64,000 bases of DNA, from contig CAYXAA010000002.1 in assembly GCA_964462985.1 (NCBI GenBank), positions 62,001-126,000 on the forward strand, read 5' to 3'. The first letter of the stretch is position 1. Every line of letters starts with the position of its first letter. This stretch comes from CAYXAA01 sp964462985. Lineage in GTDB: Bacteria > Pseudomonadota > Alphaproteobacteria > Rhizobiales > Stappiaceae. Below, in pieces: positions 17,233-25,783 of the stretch. The position numbers and the translations under genes are program-made. A model generated the notes under the pieces. The model did not search any database. It was not told where the DNA came from and was given only the letters and a program-made list of their open reading frames with translations.

Positions 17233-19443
17233 ATGGAGCAGATTAGAGCCGAAGCGTCCAACGCCGCGGTGCCGGATGGGCTAACCAGGCCACTGGCACA
17301 GTTTTTCATCCCTGCCACCACATCGCTCCAGGAGAGGCGGCCGCGCAACCTCAAACACGGCGATACATTCGCCGTGTTTGATGCCAATGGCGACGCACTT
17401 TCCGGGCCTGGAAGTCCAGAGGGTCTTTATTATCGGGACACACGCCACCTATCCCACCTCTATCTGACCATCGAGGGTCAGCGGCCGCTGCTTCTGTCCT
17501 CGACGCTACGCGACGACAACGCCACCCTGACATGCGATCTCACCAATCCCGATTTATTCGATGAAAAGGGTCGGCTGGTGCTGGAACACGATCTGCTGCA
17601 CCTGCGTCGCTCCCGGTTTCTGTGGAATGGTACCTGTTACGAACGGCTTGCCGTCCACAACTACGACGAGAGGCAACGGCAGGTTCGGATCGAGATCGCC
17701 TTTGCAGCGGATTTCGCCGACCTCTTCGAGGTTCGAGGCTCGCGCCGCAGCCGGCGTGGTTCGCTGCAGGAGCCGAAGATCGGCCCCGATCAGGTAACGC
17801 TCGCCTATGACGGGCTCGATGGTCGGCGCCGTGCCACCACCATCCGCTTTGATCCGGCGCCGGATCGCCTCGACGCCGACAACGCTGTCTTCCTGTTCGA
17901 TATCGGGCCCAAGCAACACCAGATCCTGGTTCTCGAAATCGACTGCAACGGGGCAGGTGATACACACACCCCGCGCCGCGCCTTTCTTGGTGCCCTCCGG
18001 GAAGCTCGGCGGGCGTTGCGCACGTCGTCTTCGCGGGCCGCGGCGATCGTCACATCAAACGAGATATTCAATGAGGCGGTCCGCCGATCCGTGTCGGATC
18101 TCTACATGCTCATCACAGATACGCCGGAGGGGCCTTACCCCTATGCCGGCATCCCCTGGTTCAGCACCGTCTTCGGCCGCGACGCGCTGATCACGGCGCT
18201 TGAGACGCTCTGGCTCGACCCGGCCATTGCGCGTGGCGTTCTTCTGCATTTATCGGCCAACCAGGCGCGCGATTTCGATCCGGAGGCCGACGCCGAGCCG
18301 GGCAAGATCCTGCATGAAATCCGCCGCGGCGAGATGGCGGAGCTGAAGGAGGTTCCGTTTCGCCGCTATTACGGCAGCGTCGACGCGACACCGCTCTTCG
18401 TCATGCTGGCTGGCGCCTACCTGGTGCGCACGCACGACAAGGCGACAATCGAGCGGCTCTGGCCCAGCATTGAATCGGCATTATCCTGGATGGAAGAATA
18501 CGGCGACCGTGACGGCGACGGCTTTCTTGAATACGGCCGCCGCACGGTCGATGGCCTGGTCAACCAGGGCTGGAAGGACAGCCATGATTCCGTTTTCCAC
18601 GCAGACGGCACACTGGCGCGGGGACCGATTGCACTCGTAGAGGTCCAGGCTTATGCCTATGGCGCTTGGTGCTCCGGCGCCGCCATGACTCGTATCCTCG
18701 GCCACAACGACCGGGCAGGCGTTTACGAGCAGCGGGCGGAGGCCCTTCGTTCCGCGTTCGACGCCGCGTTCTTCGACGAGGAACTCGGCACCTATGTTCT
18801 GGCGCTGGACGGTGACAAGCGCCCATGCCGGGTCAGGTCGTCGAACGCCGGCCATGCGCTGCTGACGGGGATCGCCTTTCCTGATCGGGCGCCAGCGCTC
18901 GCAAGGACGTTGATGAGTTCAGCCTCCTTCTGCGGATGGGGCGTGCGAACGCTTGCGGCCTCCGAAGCACGCTATAACCCAATGAGTTATCACAATGGCT
19001 CGATCTGGCCGCACGACAACGCGTTGATTGCTGCGGGGCTAGCCCGTTACGGCTTCAAGCGCGAGGCCGCTCGCATATTCGAGGGTCTGTTTGCCGCTTC
19101 GACCTATATCGACCTGCGTCGGCTACCAGAACTTTTCTGCGGCTTTGCGCGTCAGCGCTCACGTGGGCCGACCTTCTACCCCGTCGCCTGCATGCCCCAA
19201 GCCTGGGCGGCGGCCGCCCCGCTTTTCATGCTGCAGTCCTGCCTTGGCCTCGGCTTCGACCCCGCGGGGCTCCGCATTACCTTCGAGGAACCGGTGCTGC
19301 CGGATTTTCTCGGCGAGGTCATGCTGCGCAACCTCGTGCTCAATGGCGGCTCTGTCGACGTGGCCCTGCGCCGCTCCGGAGCGCAGATTGTGGTCGATGT
19401 CCTCAACCGCTCCGGTCCCCTGCGGGTGCTAACGACCTCCTGA
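17233..19443 (+). CDS. Amylo-alpha-1,6-glucosidase / glycogen-debranching-type enzyme
   Basis: Predicted glycoside hydrolase of 736 residues. Residues 1-270 form the N-terminal beta-rich domain seen with bacterial debranching-type proteins (GDTFAVFDANGDAL, LYYRDTRHLSHLYL). Residues 290-700 form the alpha/alpha-barrel, with GIPWFSTVFGRDALITALE, GWKDSHDSVFHADG and YNPMSYHNGSIWPHDNALIA around the presumed catalytic acids. It would hydrolyse alpha-1,6 or related glucosyl bonds in the cytoplasm. It shares an operon with the GT4 gene. Homologues often occur in stress or trehalose/glycogen gene groups; the true substrate is not fixed by sequence. Confidence 0.88.
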   Translation: MEQIRAEASNAAVPDGLTRPLAQFFIPATTSLQERRPRNLKHGDTFAVFDANGDALSGPGSPEGLYYRDTRHLSHLYLTIEGQRPLLLSSTLRDDNATLTCDLTNPDLFDEKGRLVLEHDLLHLRRSRFLWNGTCYERLAVHNYDERQRQVRIEIAFAADFADLFEVRGSRRSRRGSLQEPKIGPDQVTLAYDGLDGRRRATTIRFDPAPDRLDADNAVFLFDIGPKQHQILVLEIDCNGAGDTHTPRRAFLGALREARRALRTSSSRAAAIVTSNEIFNEAVRRSVSDLYMLITDTPEGPYPYAGIPWFSTVFGRDALITALETLWLDPAIARGVLLHLSANQARDFDPEADAEPGKILHEIRRGEMAELKEVPFRRYYGSVDATPLFVMLAGAYLVRTHDKATIERLWPSIESALSWMEEYGDRDGDGFLEYGRRTVDGLVNQGWKDSHDSVFHADGTLARGPIALVEVQAYAYGAWCSGAAMTRILGHNDRAGVYEQRAEALRSAFDAAFFDEELGTYVLALDGDKRPCRVRSSNAGHALLTGIAFPDRAPALARTLMSSASFCGWGVRTLAASEARYNPMSYHNGSIWPHDNALIAAGLARYGFKREAARIFEGLFAASTYIDLRRLPELFCGFARQRSRGPTFYPVACMPQAWAAAAPLFMLQSCLGLGFDPAGLRITFEEPVLPDFLGEVMLRNLVLNGGSVDVALRRSGAQIVVDVLNRSGPLRVLTTS

Positions 19444-19565
19444 TGCGGATCCCGTTGGCACTTGATCCAACACTACGCCGCCCCAGGGGGCTCCTGTCGC
19501 CCAGCGCCGGCTTCCTGAAATCTTACCCTCTTGAACTGCTAATAGGCTGAACTAAATCATCATTC

Positions 19566-19661
19566 GCCGGCGCCACATGGGCCGGCAAGGCCGTGTGGGC
19601 GATGAAAGTGCCCTACGGCGAGGTTGTCTTGTATCCATGTTGCTCAGTGGAGAATGTGGCT
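19566..19661 (+). promoter_or_regulatory. ROSE-like RNA thermometer in the first hsp20 leader
   Basis: The leader can fold into GCCGGC/GCCGGC (19566-19586), then GCCGT...GGGC with GCCC...ACGGC (19590-19619), then TTGCT at 19640-19644 next to the GGAG ribosome site at 19649-19652. Rhizobial small heat-shock genes are known to use ROSE thermometers with a UYGCU motif opposite the ribosome site. The hairpins and the UUGCU element are seen; thermosensing is inferred. Confidence 0.5.
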
Positions 19662-20138
19662 ATGAGAACCAATGTCGACCTGTCTCCCTTGTTCCGACTG
19701 AGTGTCGGCTTTGACCGCATGCTTGACGTGCTCGAATCTGCGAACCGCGCCGAGCCGCGCAACAACTGGCCTCCTTACGATATCACTAAGAACGGAGATG
19801 ACAGCTACCGCATTACGATGGCGGTGGCGGGCTTCTCGCAGGATGATCTGACCGTCACGCAGGAGCAGAATGTGCTGATGGTGACGGGCAAGAAGGCCGA
19901 CGATGACGGCGCTCAATATCTGCATCGCGGCATTGCTGCCGGCAGCTTTCAGCGCCGTTTCGAGCTTGCCGATTACGTCGAAGTCGTGGGGGCACATCTG
20001 ACGGATGGCCTGCTGACGATCGATCTCAAGCGCGAGCTTCCCGAAGAGATGAAGCCGCACCGGATCGAAATCAGAACCGACGCTGCACTGGCCAGAGGCG
20101 AGATGAAGCAGCTCGAAGGCGAGAAGCAGGCAGCCTGA
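19662..20138 (+). CDS. Small heat-shock protein, Hsp20 family
   Basis: ATP-independent holdase chaperone of 158 residues that binds unfolding proteins in the cytoplasm. The alpha-crystallin domain spans about residues 35-130, with YRITMAVAGFSQDDLTV at its start and the closing ADGLLTIDL-type strand (here TDGLLTIDLKRELPEE). The N-terminus (LSPLFRLSVGFDRML) matches class A rhizobial/IbpA-like members. The ATG at 19662 follows a GGAG site; an earlier in-frame ATG at 19593 lies inside the structured leader and is unlikely to be used. A second, different hsp20 gene follows. Confidence 0.92.
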   Translation: MRTNVDLSPLFRLSVGFDRMLDVLESANRAEPRNNWPPYDITKNGDDSYRITMAVAGFSQDDLTVTQEQNVLMVTGKKADDDGAQYLHRGIAAGSFQRRFELADYVEVVGAHLTDGLLTIDLKRELPEEMKPHRIEIRTDAALARGEMKQLEGEKQAA

Positions 20139-20262
20139 GAACCGACTGATCAGTAACCTGCTGACAACCAGGCGCCGGTCGCCCGATCCGAGGCGTTTGG
20201 CGGAATTGGCTTGGCTCAAGATAGCTGGTCGCCGCCAAAAGAGCTGGGGCCACTGCACCCGG

Positions 20263-20325
20263 CCGGTGAGCTCGACCGGAGCCCGGCGCCAACGAGATAT
20301 CTGTCGCTTCAAAATGGAGGACGTC
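20263..20325 (+). promoter_or_regulatory. Possible second ROSE-like leader
   Basis: A CCGGT/ACCGG hairpin (20263-20279) precedes TCGCT at 20304-20308, which faces the ribosome site GGAGG at 20316-20320. UCGCU fits the UYGCU motif of ROSE thermometers. The structure is weaker than in the first hsp20 leader. Confidence 0.35.
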
Positions 20326-20832
20326 ATGAATATGCGGGATCTGATCCCCTGGGGCCGTGGCAACACCAATCCGGTCCCTCTGTCTTATCGCGATGAACGT
20401 GATCCATTCCTCTCACTGCATCGAGAGGTCAACCGCTTGTTCGACGATGCTTTCCGAGCCTTCGGACGACCGCTTGCCAATGGCGGCCTGCCGTCGTTCG
20501 GTAGCTTCACCTGGCCGAGCGTCGAGATTTCGGAGACCGACAGCGACGTCCGGGTAACGGCGGAGATGCCCGGCCTTGCGGAGAACGACATCGAGGTTCT
20601 GCTCAAGGACGGCATGCTGACGCTGAGGGGTGAAAAGCGCTCAGAGACTGAGGACAAGGAAAGGCAGTTTTCCGAGCGCTACTACGGCCGCTTCGAGCGT
20701 CATATTCCCCTCAACGCCGAGATTGACGAGGACAGGGTCGACGCTCGCTTCAAAAACGGTGTGCTGACAATCGTTCTACCCAAGACCGAATCGGCGCGGT
20801 CACAGGTGAAGCGCATCGCCATACGAAGCTGA
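20326..20832 (+). CDS. Small heat-shock protein, Hsp20 family (second copy)
   Basis: Holdase chaperone of 168 residues, class C/HspC-like rather than IbpA-like. The N-terminus has SLHREVNRLFDDAF, and the alpha-crystallin domain runs from WPSVEISETDSDVRV to FKNGVLTIVLPK, including AEMPGLAENDIEVLL and YGRFERHIPL. The C-terminus has a short basic tail. ATG 20326 is preceded by GGAGG five bases away; the longer frame from 20197 is leader sequence. Together with the previous gene it gives two different Hsp20 classes, which can form separate oligomers. Confidence 0.92.
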   Translation: MNMRDLIPWGRGNTNPVPLSYRDERDPFLSLHREVNRLFDDAFRAFGRPLANGGLPSFGSFTWPSVEISETDSDVRVTAEMPGLAENDIEVLLKDGMLTLRGEKRSETEDKERQFSERYYGRFERHIPLNAEIDEDRVDARFKNGVLTIVLPKTESARSQVKRIAIRS

Positions 20833-20904
20833 CAACCGACAGGTTCGGCGGCGGGTTGACGAACCGCCGCCGGCACCATCCTTCGCCAGAGGGAGGGATG
20901 AGCC

Positions 20905-21636
20905 ATGAAGGAGAACCTGAGAGAGCAGGAAACAAACGAAGCGATCTGCAAACGCCCCTCCAATGACAATCGGCGCGCTCCAGTGTCAATGGGGCGTTCG
21001 ACCTTTCCAGAACAGGCATTCGCCCGAATCCACAAACCGTCTCGTGCCGTCACGACTTCCGGTAGGGCGCGCGCGAAGAACTGGCGATTGACGTTCGAGC
21101 GCTACAGGGCACCCTTTATCGAACCACTGATGGGCTGGACCGGCGGCGATGATACCCTGACTCAGGTCGAGCTTAGTTTTCCGACGCTGGAAGCCGCCAT
21201 CCGGTACGCCGAACGCCAGGGGCTTTCCTATACCATCTCGGCCCCGACCGGATCGGTTCAGCGTGTGCAGACCGCCGCGCGCACAGCCAGTGACTTCGTG
21301 GATCTCATGTTGGAGAGGCTCGGCTTGATCGCCCTTCGGGAGAGCTACGGACGCGCAATCGCCGACGCCGCAAACCGCAATGACCCGCAGGGCGCGGATA
21401 CCTGGACTTCACCAATGGACGTCGTCCGGGCAGGCAATCTCCCGCTCGATGCAAAACGCGCAATCCTCGTCGATTGGGCTTGGACGGAATACCTAATCGA
21501 TCAGGCTACAAATGAGGGCATGCCGGAAAACGGGCGGCCATCGCGACTCGATGAAGTTGAACAGGCGCTGCTTGCTCTTGAACGCCGGGCCGCGCCAGCG
21601 GCTGAGCCAGCCTTGGAATCGTGGGTGGCGGCATGA
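20905..21636 (+). CDS. NDUFS4-like (ETC complex I subunit) domain protein with extra C-terminal domain
   Basis: Residues about 38-112 match the complex I accessory subunit NDUFS4/18-kDa family: ARIHKPSRAVTTSGRARAKN, then W-x-L-x-F near 61, and PLMGWTGGDDTLTQVELSFP, then EAAIRYAERQGLSY. The normal bacterial protein is about 100 residues; this one has 243, with a further helical region (about 120-235, KRAILVDWAWTEYLIDQA). It is far from any nuo operon and lies among heat-shock genes, so it may be a stress-related paralogue rather than the housekeeping subunit (inference). It starts with ATG after GGGAGGG. Confidence 0.75.
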   Translation: MKENLREQETNEAICKRPSNDNRRAPVSMGRSTFPEQAFARIHKPSRAVTTSGRARAKNWRLTFERYRAPFIEPLMGWTGGDDTLTQVELSFPTLEAAIRYAERQGLSYTISAPTGSVQRVQTAARTASDFVDLMLERLGLIALRESYGRAIADAANRNDPQGADTWTSPMDVVRAGNLPLDAKRAILVDWAWTEYLIDQATNEGMPENGRPSRLDEVEQALLALERRAAPAAEPALESWVAA

Positions 21637-21645
21637 GGTGCGGCC

Positions 21646-22020
21646 ATGGATCCGTTCGTCGTGCTCGACTGTGCGAAGGTCTTGCCGAACCGGTTCGCAC
21701 TTACGCTGGCGGCTGCAGCACGCAGCCGCGCGCTCTGCCGCGGCGGTGAGCCGAAACTGGCACGGCCTTCGACAAACGTGATCGATCTTGCACTGCATGA
21801 GATCGCTGAAAGCGCCTTCACTTCGCGCGAACTGGAATCGCTTCTTCTTGGTTCGGGCGACGCACAGTCTCTTGCTCCTTCCACTTCGGATCATTCCAGC
21901 CAGCAGCTGTCCCGCTCGGACCGTTCCGGACCGGCGTCCTCGGCCGAGGATGCGGCCCGCTCATCTGCAACGACCAACGTCAGGAGGAGAATGAACGATG
22001 CTGAAGTCACCTTCGCTTGA
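21646..22020 (+). CDS. RNA polymerase omega (RpoZ)-like protein
   Basis: A 124-residue protein whose first 65 residues follow the omega-subunit pattern: V-x-DC near residues 6-9, NRFALTLAAAARSRAL at about 15-30, a glycine near 33, and ALHEIAESAF at about 49-58. Normal omega (VEDC...NRFELVLLA..RAR...ALREIA) aligns without gaps. The C-terminal 60 residues are Ser/Ala-rich and look disordered. ATG 21646 has GAGGTG five bases upstream and follows the previous stop by nine bases, so it is in the stress operon. It overlaps the next gene by 23 bases. It may replace or compete with omega under stress (inference). Confidence 0.6.
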   Translation: MDPFVVLDCAKVLPNRFALTLAAAARSRALCRGGEPKLARPSTNVIDLALHEIAESAFTSRELESLLLGSGDAQSLAPSTSDHSSQQLSRSDRSGPASSAEDAARSSATTNVRRRMNDAEVTFA

Positions 22021-22363
22021 TACCCGGACGGTTCTTGACGGTGTCAACGTTCTTGCCGGTCTAGGGCTTGCGCTTTCGCCCTGGTATCTAGGGTACACGG
22101 GTGTAACTGCCGCCGCGTGGAACGCTTGGATTGTGGGGGCGATCGTGGCCCTGGTCGCAGCCGCTGCCCTGTTCGCCTTTCATCGGGCCGAGGAGTGGGG
22201 AAACCTTGCCTTGGGTCTGTGGGCCTTGGTTTCACCTTGGGTGCTCGGATTCTCAGCGGTGACCGCCGCCGTTGCGGTCCATTTGATTGCGGGCGTCATC
22301 ATCGCGGTTCTGGCGGGAGGTCGCCTGAGGTTCGCTGAGAGCGGGCCGCACCCGACCGCGTGA
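21998..22363 (+). CDS. SPW-repeat membrane protein
   Basis: Small integral membrane protein of 121 residues with four hydrophobic spans arranged as two SPW units: ALSPWYLGYTGV near residue 26 and LVSPWVLGFSAV near 76. Each unit is two helices with the SPW motif at the membrane edge. The function of the family is unknown; it occurs in stress-related gene groups. The ATG at 21998 is supported by AGGAGGAG upstream, inside the end of the omega-like gene, so the two are translationally linked. It is the last gene before a strong hairpin. Confidence 0.85.
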   Translation: MLKSPSLDTRTVLDGVNVLAGLGLALSPWYLGYTGVTAAAWNAWIVGAIVALVAAAALFAFHRAEEWGNLALGLWALVSPWVLGFSAVTAAVAVHLIAGVIIAVLAGGRLRFAESGPHPTA

Positions 22364-22401
22364 GGCGTTCCCAAGCGGTCCAGCACAGGACCTACATTCC
22401 A

Positions 22402-22434
22402 GCGCCGCGGCTGTCAGCATGATGGCCGCGGCGC
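22402..22434 (+). terminator. Strong hairpin after the stress operon
   Basis: GCGCCGCGGC (22402-22411) and GCCGCGGCGC (22425-22434) form a perfect 10-bp stem with a 13-base loop, followed by agtctttgtg. It lies 38 bases after the SPW gene and before the chrA gene, so it probably terminates the hsp20-NDUFS4-omega-SPW transcript. The T-run is weak. Confidence 0.65.
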
Positions 22435-22569
22435 AGTCTTTGTGCTGGCTGAGTAGCCTGCCGCGCGAGATCTGACTTGCTCCAACGGTAAGGGTCCTTT
22501 ACCGATCCTGAGCACAATGACTCGGACCTGTGATAGCGGGTTCGGAATTCGCCGGCGAGGCCGTGCCCG

Positions 22570-23799
22570 ATGAACGACTCCAGGATCGCCCCCCCAGACT
22601 CCGCGGAGATCCGAAGGGGAAGTCCGGGCGAGGTGTTTGCCGCCTTTCTGAAGCTCGGGCTGACGTCGTTCGGCGGACCAATCGCGCATCTCGGCTATTT
22701 CCGCCAGGAACTCGTCGTCCGCCGGCGTTGGATCGACGAGGAGGGCTATGCGGATCTGGTAGCGCTTTGCCAGTTTCTACCTGGCCCAGCATCAAGCCAG
22801 GTTGGCTTTGCGTTGGGACTGCTGCGCGGTGGCCCCATCGGCGCGGCGGCCGCATGGACGGCCTTCACGCTGCCCTCGGCGGTCCTTCTCGTGCTGTTCG
22901 CGCTTGGGGCGGCGACCTTCGAGGGGACGGCCGGATCAGGCATTCTGCATGGCCTGAAGGTGGTCGCGGTCGCCATCGTTGCCCAGGCCGTCTGGGGCAT
23001 GGCACGCACGCTATGCCCGGACCGTGCACGCGCCAGCATCGCACTCGCCGCCGTACTTCTGGTTATGTTGATTTCGGGGTCGATCGGCCAAATCGCCGCG
23101 ATCGCAACTGGCGGCCTGGCCGGACTGTGGCTGTGCCGGACCAAGGTTAGCCCCAATATTCCCGGCCGTCTGACTTTCCCGGTTTCCTACACCGCCGGGG
23201 CGGTCGCGCTCATCCTTTTCTTCGTCCTGCTCGTCGGCCTCCCGACCGTTATGACGGCCACAGATGCACAGGGCCTTGCCGTCTTCGATGCATTTTACCG
23301 GGCCGGAGCGCTGGTGTTCGGAGGGGGCCATGTCGTGTTGCCGCTGCTGGAATCACAGGTCGTCCGAACCGGCTGGGTGTCGGCAAGCGACTTCCTGGCG
23401 GGTTATGGTGCGGCGCAGGCTGTGCCCGGTCCGCTCTTCACCTTCGCCGCCTATCTGGGCACAATCCTTGACCCGTCCCCCAATGGACTCATTGGGGCGG
23501 CGGTCGCACTCGTTGCGATTTTCGTTCCCGGATTCCTGTTGCTCGTCGGTGCGGTCCCCTACTGGGATGCCTTCCGGGCTCGCCCGAGCGCACAGGCGCT
23601 GATGCGCGGCACGAACGCGGCCGTCGTCGGCATTCTCGGCGCGGCGCTCTACCAGCCGGTGTGGACCAGTGCGATCGTGGGCCCTTACGAATTCGCCCTG
23701 GCCGTGACCTGCTTCGTCCTCCTCATGGTGTGGAAGGCACCACCATGGTCTGTTGTCATCGTCGCCGCTTTCGGCGGTCTCCTGATCGACTTTGCCTAA
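22570..23799 (+). CDS. chrA: Chromate transporter, CHR family (long, two-domain type)
   Basis: Inner-membrane protein of 409 residues predicted to export chromate, giving chromate resistance. Both homologous CHR halves are present: the first begins FLKLGLTSFGGPIAHLGYFR with CQFLPGPASSQ, and the second has FYRAGALVFGGGHVVLPLLE with AQAVPGPLFTFAAYLG. These FGGP/FGGG and PGP motifs are family hallmarks. About ten membrane spans are visible. A GAGG sequence lies before the ATG. It is convergent with the ABC transporter genes that follow. No chrB regulator is seen nearby. Confidence 0.93.
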   Translation: MNDSRIAPPDSAEIRRGSPGEVFAAFLKLGLTSFGGPIAHLGYFRQELVVRRRWIDEEGYADLVALCQFLPGPASSQVGFALGLLRGGPIGAAAAWTAFTLPSAVLLVLFALGAATFEGTAGSGILHGLKVVAVAIVAQAVWGMARTLCPDRARASIALAAVLLVMLISGSIGQIAAIATGGLAGLWLCRTKVSPNIPGRLTFPVSYTAGAVALILFFVLLVGLPTVMTATDAQGLAVFDAFYRAGALVFGGGHVVLPLLESQVVRTGWVSASDFLAGYGAAQAVPGPLFTFAAYLGTILDPSPNGLIGAAVALVAIFVPGFLLLVGAVPYWDAFRARPSAQALMRGTNAAVVGILGAALYQPVWTSAIVGPYEFALAVTCFVLLMVWKAPPWSVVIVAAFGGLLIDFA

Positions 23800-23852
23800 G
23801 ACAGTGGCGGGCTGGCCAGCGCCGCCTCGCCGGTGCGGGATCGCGGCCGATT

Positions 23853-24935
23853 TCAGGCGCCCGGCCCGGCGCGGGCTACCCGCTCTCCATTGCGATCAAA
23901 GAGATGCAGATGCTGGGACGGGAAGGATACAGAGATCGCCTTTCCCGCGTTCAGGACGCTGCGATCGGTGGTGAAGACCTTGAAGGGCACGCCATGAAAG
24001 GCAAGGTGCAGGATCGTGCCAAAGCCGGTTGCCTCGGTAAGGTTGAGCGCGGTCTCAAGACCCGCGTCGTCGATCACCACATGTTCCGGCCGGATACCGA
24101 GGGTGACAGGAGCATCCGGCTCAAGCGCATAGGCATATGGCAACGCAATCAGCGTCCCGTCTTCGAGCCTGGCCGCAGCACCGCTCTCACCCGGTTGATA
24201 GCGGGCCGCGATGAAGTTCATGCCGGGTGAGCCGATGAAGCCGGCGACGAAAAGATTGGCGGGACGATCGTAAAGATCGAGCGGGTTTCCCACCTGCTGC
24301 ACGATGCCACCATGCATGGCGACGATGCGGTCGGCGAGCGTCATCGCCTCGATCTGGTCGTGCGTGACATAGATGGAGGTGGCGCCGAGTTCACCATGCA
24401 GTTTCTTGATTTCGGCGCGCATCTGCTCGCGCAGCCGGGCGTCGAGGTTCGAGAGTGGCTCGTCGAACAGAAAGGCTTTGGGTTGGCGGACGATGGCGCG
24501 GCCCATGGCAACGCGTTGACGCTGCCCGCCGGAGAGCGCCTTCGGTCGCCGCTCGAGCAGCGGCTCGAGGCCAAGCTTGGCAGCGGCGGCGGATACGGCG
24601 CTCGCCACCCGCTCGCGCGGCGTCCTGCGCAGCCTCAGGCTGTAGCTCATGTTCTGCGCCACGCTCATATGCGGATAGAGGGCGTAGGACTGGAATACCA
24701 TGGCGATATCGCGGTCTTTCGGTGCCAGGTCGTTGACGCGTTTGCCCGCAATCAGGATGTCGCCGCCCGTAACTTCCTCGAGGCCCGCGATCATTCGTAG
24801 CAGCGTTGACTTGCCGCAACCGGACGGACCCACCAGCACGATGAACTCGCCGTCTCTGATATCGAGGTCTACGCCATGCAGCACCTCGATCCTGCCATAG
24901 GATTTGCGGATGTCGCGGATGTCTATAGACGCCAT
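23853..24935 (-). CDS. Carbohydrate ABC transporter ATP-binding protein (UgpC/MalK type)
   Basis: ATPase of a sugar importer, 360 residues. Walker A GPSGCGKS is near 38-45, the Q-loop in MVFQSYALYPHMSV, the signature LSGGQRQR near 135, Walker B FLFDEP near 159, and the switch region THDQIEAMTLADRI. The C-terminal TOBE/MalK regulatory domain is full length (TLGIRPEHVVI). It is the last of four genes of a leftward operon encoding ATPase, MalG-type and MalF-type permeases and a binding protein. It ends close to the convergent chrA gene with only about 50 bases between. Confidence 0.94.
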   Translation of the reverse strand: MASIDIRDIRKSYGRIEVLHGVDLDIRDGEFIVLVGPSGCGKSTLLRMIAGLEEVTGGDILIAGKRVNDLAPKDRDIAMVFQSYALYPHMSVAQNMSYSLRLRRTPRERVASAVSAAAAKLGLEPLLERRPKALSGGQRQRVAMGRAIVRQPKAFLFDEPLSNLDARLREQMRAEIKKLHGELGATSIYVTHDQIEAMTLADRIVAMHGGIVQQVGNPLDLYDRPANLFVAGFIGSPGMNFIAARYQPGESGAAARLEDGTLIALPYAYALEPDAPVTLGIRPEHVVIDDAGLETALNLTEATGFGTILHLAFHGVPFKVFTTDRSVLNAGKAISVSFPSQHLHLFDRNGERVARAGPGA

Positions 24936-24945
24936 GGATGCCCTT

Positions 24946-25779
24946 TCAGCCCTTCACAGCGCCTGCCGTCAGGCCCTGAACAAGATAGCGCTGGATGAAG
25001 AAGAAGAAGATGCAAGCCGGAATCAGCGCCAACACGCCAGCCGCCATCATCTGCCCGAAATCCACCGAGAACTTTGAAACAAAGGACAACAGCCCGACAG
25101 GGAAGGTGGCCGCCTCGTTGCCGGATATCAGCATCAGCGCAAACAGAAGCTCACTCCAGGCGGCGGTGAAGACGAACCCGACGGTTGCTGCGATCCCGGG
25201 CAGGGTGAGCGGAAGAATGATTTGCCGGAAGGCCATGAACTGGGTCGCGCCGTCGATCTTCGCGGCTTCTTCCAGATCCCTCGGGATTCCGTCGAAGAAA
25301 GACTGCATGAGGAAGGTGGCGAAGGGCACGTTGAAGGCTGAATAGACGATGATCAGACCGGTCAGACTGTTTGTGAGTCCCAGCGGTGACAACAGCCGGA
25401 AGATCGGCGCGACCAGCATCACCAGTGGGAACATCTGGGTAAGCAGCATGAGCGCCACGATCCAGTACTTTGCCCGGAAACTGAAACGCGACAGCGCATA
25501 GCCGGACAGCGACGCTACGGCCGTCACCACTACGGCAGTGGAACCGGCCACGATCAGGCTGTTTCGGAAGAACTGTGGGAAATCGCTGTGAGCGATGACA
25601 AAGCTAAAATGGTCGAAGCTGACACGCGACGGCCACATGCGCACACCTTCCGAATAAAGCAGGTCGTTGGGCGTGAGCGAGACCTTGAGCAGCCAGAACA
25701 GCGGAAAAAGGGCAAACAGGACATAGGCAAGGACCGCCAATCGGTGTGCGATGGTGAGGATCAATGAACCTGCTCTCAT
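24946..25779 (-). CDS. Carbohydrate ABC transporter permease (MalG type)
   Basis: Membrane subunit of 277 residues with six predicted spans. The EAA loop reads LEEAAKIDGATQFMAFRQII followed by LPLTLPG, and the protein ends YLVQGLTAGAVKG, the usual MalG C-terminus. Residues 10-30 form the first span (HRLAVLAYVLFALFPLFWLL). It is four bases from the MalF-type gene and ten bases from the ATPase gene, so it is part of one transcript. Substrate unknown. Confidence 0.94.
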   Translation of the reverse strand: MRAGSLILTIAHRLAVLAYVLFALFPLFWLLKVSLTPNDLLYSEGVRMWPSRVSFDHFSFVIAHSDFPQFFRNSLIVAGSTAVVVTAVASLSGYALSRFSFRAKYWIVALMLLTQMFPLVMLVAPIFRLLSPLGLTNSLTGLIIVYSAFNVPFATFLMQSFFDGIPRDLEEAAKIDGATQFMAFRQIILPLTLPGIAATVGFVFTAAWSELLFALMLISGNEAATFPVGLLSFVSKFSVDFGQMMAAGVLALIPACIFFFFIQRYLVQGLTAGAVKG

Positions 25780-25783
25780 GTCC

